DNA from: Chloroflexia bacterium
GTDB taxonomy: Bacteria; Chloroflexota; Chloroflexia; QHBQ01; JADMIH01
DNA: 6,403 nt
Assembly (NCBI GenBank): GCA_025927935.1
Contig: JAICKM010000411.1
Span: 1 to 6,403 of the forward strand
Reading direction: 5' to 3'
The first letter of the stretch is position 1. Every line of letters begins with the position of its first letter. Made by a program: the position numbers and the translations under genes. Below, in pieces: positions 5,901-6,403 of the stretch. Below the pieces are notes generated by a model, which made no database searches, was not told the origin of the DNA, and worked only from the letters and a program-made list of their open reading frames with translations.

Positions 5901-6019
5901 AGCACGATCTGCCCGTGCCCGCTCTGCGCTTGCGCGATCACCTGGATCAGGCCGGCGACCTGGGATGCGCGCCCGACCAGGATGGGGCAGGCCAGCGGTT
6001 TGTCGAACGAGGTGTCCAT
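2996..6019 (-). CDS. Large ATP-binding LuxR-family (LAL, MalT-like) transcriptional regulator
   Basis: The 1007-residue protein is a signal-dependent STAND-type activator: an N-terminal ATPase, a long helical-repeat sensor, and a DNA-binding end. Visible in order are: LVGRASQVAGL (14-24), the usual lead-in to this ATPase; Walker A GEAGMGKTR (43-51); a proline-rich loop (129-140); Walker B LVVLEDLHWSDD (164-175); LLLGTYRPGE (194-203); EGNPFFVEE (261-269); and the winged-helix region ending FRHALTQQAVY (368-378). Alanine-rich TPR-like pairs run from about 400 to 920, for example around 445-530 and 570-630. The C-terminal LuxR HTH spans about 944-1007, with LTDRERAIAACIARG and ILSERTVEKHVENIL. 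ATG 6019 has GAGG (6028-6031) eight bases upstream, and the length is typical for the family. All key motifs are intact, so it should be functional; the ligand cannot be read from the sequence. Its likely targets are the two small genes that follow it on the same strand, and perhaps itself. Confidence 0.95.
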   Translation of the reverse strand: MDTSFDKPLACPILVGRASQVAGLIQVIAQAQSGHGQIVLLAGEAGMGKTRLVAEAQTRFLAGLAPAERSAPLVLIGRCFEPDRGVPYAPVLDLLRTFIRTVPPEARATALAPVAALGGLLPELQSLLPARPPGPPPEPEQEQYRIFQTLNQFLLDQTSTRPVLVVLEDLHWSDDTSLEWLLHLIHQIAHHPILLLGTYRPGEAQPALARLLAALDRARAATELVLAPFSPAEVDAMVRAIFGVARPVSGDFLATLYALTEGNPFFVEEVLKSLPAGDAIFAAGVGDGKLPQALQIPRTIQVTVQQRTERLSPAAQQLLVLSAVAGRRVDFTLLQRLTGHDESAVLGVLKELIAAQLVVEESEDVFAFRHALTQQAVYANLLARERRTLHGQVAERLEQLAAAAPAARLADLSYHYYAAARWDKAARYAIEAGEQAQALHAPAAAVEHFTRALAAQEHLAAPATADLYRGRGQAFEQVGNFAAAQADYTAALARARATHDQRAEWQSLLDLGWLWTGRDYGQAGGYFQEALVLARALADPAILAHTLNRVGNWYGHSDPAAGRHYHEEARALFQALGDRQNEAAALDLLGVSSYLSGDVPAGVAYYEQSVGIFRRLDDRQGLAASLMTLAGRGANYLSLTQVWPYVEAAACLAEAGEALRLARTIHWRAGEAEALAYLAHIQGPRGLFGAALRDGEAGLAFAAEIGHRQWMISAHLALGGTAYDMLAFAVAQQHFAQALRLAREINSEMMVQFSSNWLALAHLAQQDHAAARALLAMPPAGDPAARHLGRRYRQYALAHLALAEGDAAAALDLGEQLIATTAHIDYWGEGAAPHLWHLRGAALAARRQPDAAAAAWLAARRVAQILGLAPLAWRLTANLGYLYRAQHRRTEAATMFGEAWQMAGTLAAGLPDATERAEFEQRGGALLPSRHTPTPRRVAKQAFGGLTDRERAIAACIARGQSNRTIAATLILSERTVEKHVENILTKLDFQSRAQIAAWAVEKGLTD

Positions 6020-6027
6020 GCGCGCCG

Positions 6028-6032
6028 CCTCT
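6028..6032 (-). promoter_or_regulatory. Ribosome binding site of the LuxR regulator gene
   Basis: The minus strand reads AGAGG, eight bases before ATG 6019. It is moderate in strength and agrees with the N-terminal domain beginning a few residues later. Confidence 0.55.
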
Positions 6033-6082
6033 GTTCTGGGAAACGCCTTCTCTGAGGCCGCAGGTGGGTGTGTTGGTATGAC

Positions 6083-6107
6083 AGGAGCCGGTTTGAAACC
6101 GGCCCCT
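6083..6107 (-). repeat. Near-perfect palindrome in the GNAT-luxR gap, possible REP-like element or terminator
   Basis: GCCGGTTT (6087-6094) and AAACCGGC (6096-6103) are exact reverse complements around one G. The arms extend to 6083 and 6107 with a single non-pair at 6086/6104. On the minus-strand RNA that position, and 6082/6108 beyond it, become G-U wobbles, so a stem of about 14 pairs is possible in the direction of transcription. It is bordered by an AT-rich stretch (6107-6119) that stands out in this GC-rich window. It lies in the 156-base gap after the GNAT stop codon and ahead of luxR. No U-tract follows. It may end GNAT transcription, sit in the luxR leader, or be one copy of a dispersed palindromic repeat. 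Confidence 0.5.
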
Positions 6108-6147
6108 ATAATAATAATTCAGGCGGCTACCGCGCGCCGATGTGTCC

Positions 6148-6153
6148 AGTATA
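6148..6153 (-). promoter_or_regulatory. Possible -10 box for the luxR gene
   Basis: On the minus strand TATACT matches five of six bases of TATAAT, and a leader of about 120 bases would contain the 6083-6107 palindrome. No acceptable -35 hexamer is seen at 16-18 bases upstream, so this is weak. A rival TATTAT lies within the AT-rich patch near 6109-6118, also without a good -35. Confidence 0.25.
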
Positions 6154-6175
6154 CAAGAGGCGGCAACCAGTCGCA

Positions 6176-6403
6176 TCACCCGGCGGTCCCGGCCCGTGTG
6201 GCGAGGTACTCCTTCACGCGCTCGACTTCGATCTGCCAGACATTGTCGGACTGGTAGGGCCGGAAGCCGAGGTCGGTGTTGATCTTCAGCATGGCGGCGT
6301 TGGAGTCGGCGTTGCCGGTGCGCACGTAGCGGACCTGCGGACGCTCGCGCAGAACTTTGTCGAGCATGGCCGCCTTGAGCCGGCGGCCCAGCGCGTGGCC
6401 CCG
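6176..6403 (-). CDS. GNAT-family N-acetyltransferase, C-terminal part (5' end outside window)
   Basis: The frame is open to the right edge and ends at TGA 6178-6176, giving 75 visible residues. GNAT enzymes transfer an acetyl group from acetyl-CoA to an amine of a small molecule, peptide or protein. The first visible residues, RGHALGRRLKAAML, are motif A, the pyrophosphate-binding loop of the form R-x-x-G/A-x-G. They are followed by VRYVRTGNADSNAAMLKINTDLGFRPY (residues 24-50), the strand and helix of motif B seen in actinobacterial-type and Chloroflexota GNATs with asparagine-rich NADSN. The N-terminal half, which shapes the acceptor site, lies outside the window, so the substrate is unknown. 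The internal ATG at 6367 is not a start because motif A lies upstream of it in frame. The gene is on the same strand as luxR, 156 bases before it, with a palindrome in the gap, so the two are probably separate units. Confidence 0.85.
   Translation of the reverse strand, partial: RGHALGRRLKAAMLDKVLRERPQVRYVRTGNADSNAAMLKINTDLGFRPYQSDNVWQIEVERVKEYLATRAGTAG

Noticed and set aside
6107..6112. Perfect TATAAT on the plus strand
   Set aside because: No -35 box at a workable distance and no plus-strand gene downstream. It is part of an AT-rich repeat next to the palindrome.
6365..6367. ATG 6367 as the GNAT start
   Set aside because: The acetyl-CoA-binding motif RGHALG lies in frame upstream, so the gene continues beyond the window edge.

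Overview
This is a GC-rich window from a bacterial chromosome. The coding density, the single very large LuxR-type regulator with an AAA+ ATPase and TPR repeats, and the companion genes resemble what is common in Chloroflexota, with some Actinobacteria as the alternative. That placement is an impression from protein style and not a measured phylogeny. No tRNA, rRNA, CRISPR array, transposase or phage gene is visible. Nearly all of the sequence is explained by six genes, two of them cut by the window edges.

Left part, plus strand (1-1873): the C-terminal 145 residues of a chloramphenicol-phosphotransferase-like kinase, then a 106-base gap, then a complete hutI (imidazolonepropionase, histidine degradation) with every expected metal and substrate residue. 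No other hut gene is in view. hutI runs into the next gene tail to tail, with a 4-base overlap of the two stop regions. A strong hairpin lies inside the hutI 3' end.

Middle and right part, minus strand (6403 down to 1870): in transcription order these are a GNAT acetyltransferase (C-terminal 75 residues only), a 1007-residue LuxR-family ATPase regulator (LAL/MalT-like), a 91-residue dimeric alpha/beta-barrel protein (antibiotic-biosynthesis-monooxygenase-like), and a 178-residue DinB/YfiT-like four-helix protein. The last three look like one functional group: a signal-responsive regulator followed by two small stress- or detoxification-type proteins. Both small genes have strong Shine-Dalgarno sequences that fix their starts.

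The most interesting part is the 206-base gap between the regulator and the small barrel gene (2790-2995). It holds, in order towards the gene: two tandem hyphenated dyads sharing a 13-of-14 direct repeat, whose arms differ by a matched, pairing-preserving change; a plausible promoter whose 17-base spacer is almost exactly filled by a perfect 6-3-6 palindrome; and two further short hairpins in the predicted leader just ahead of the ribosome binding site. The simplest reading is that the LuxR protein binds the upstream dyads to activate the barrel-dinB pair, with a second regulator acting at the spacer palindrome. This is inference from layout. I see no convincing sign of a wholly new multi-gene system here.
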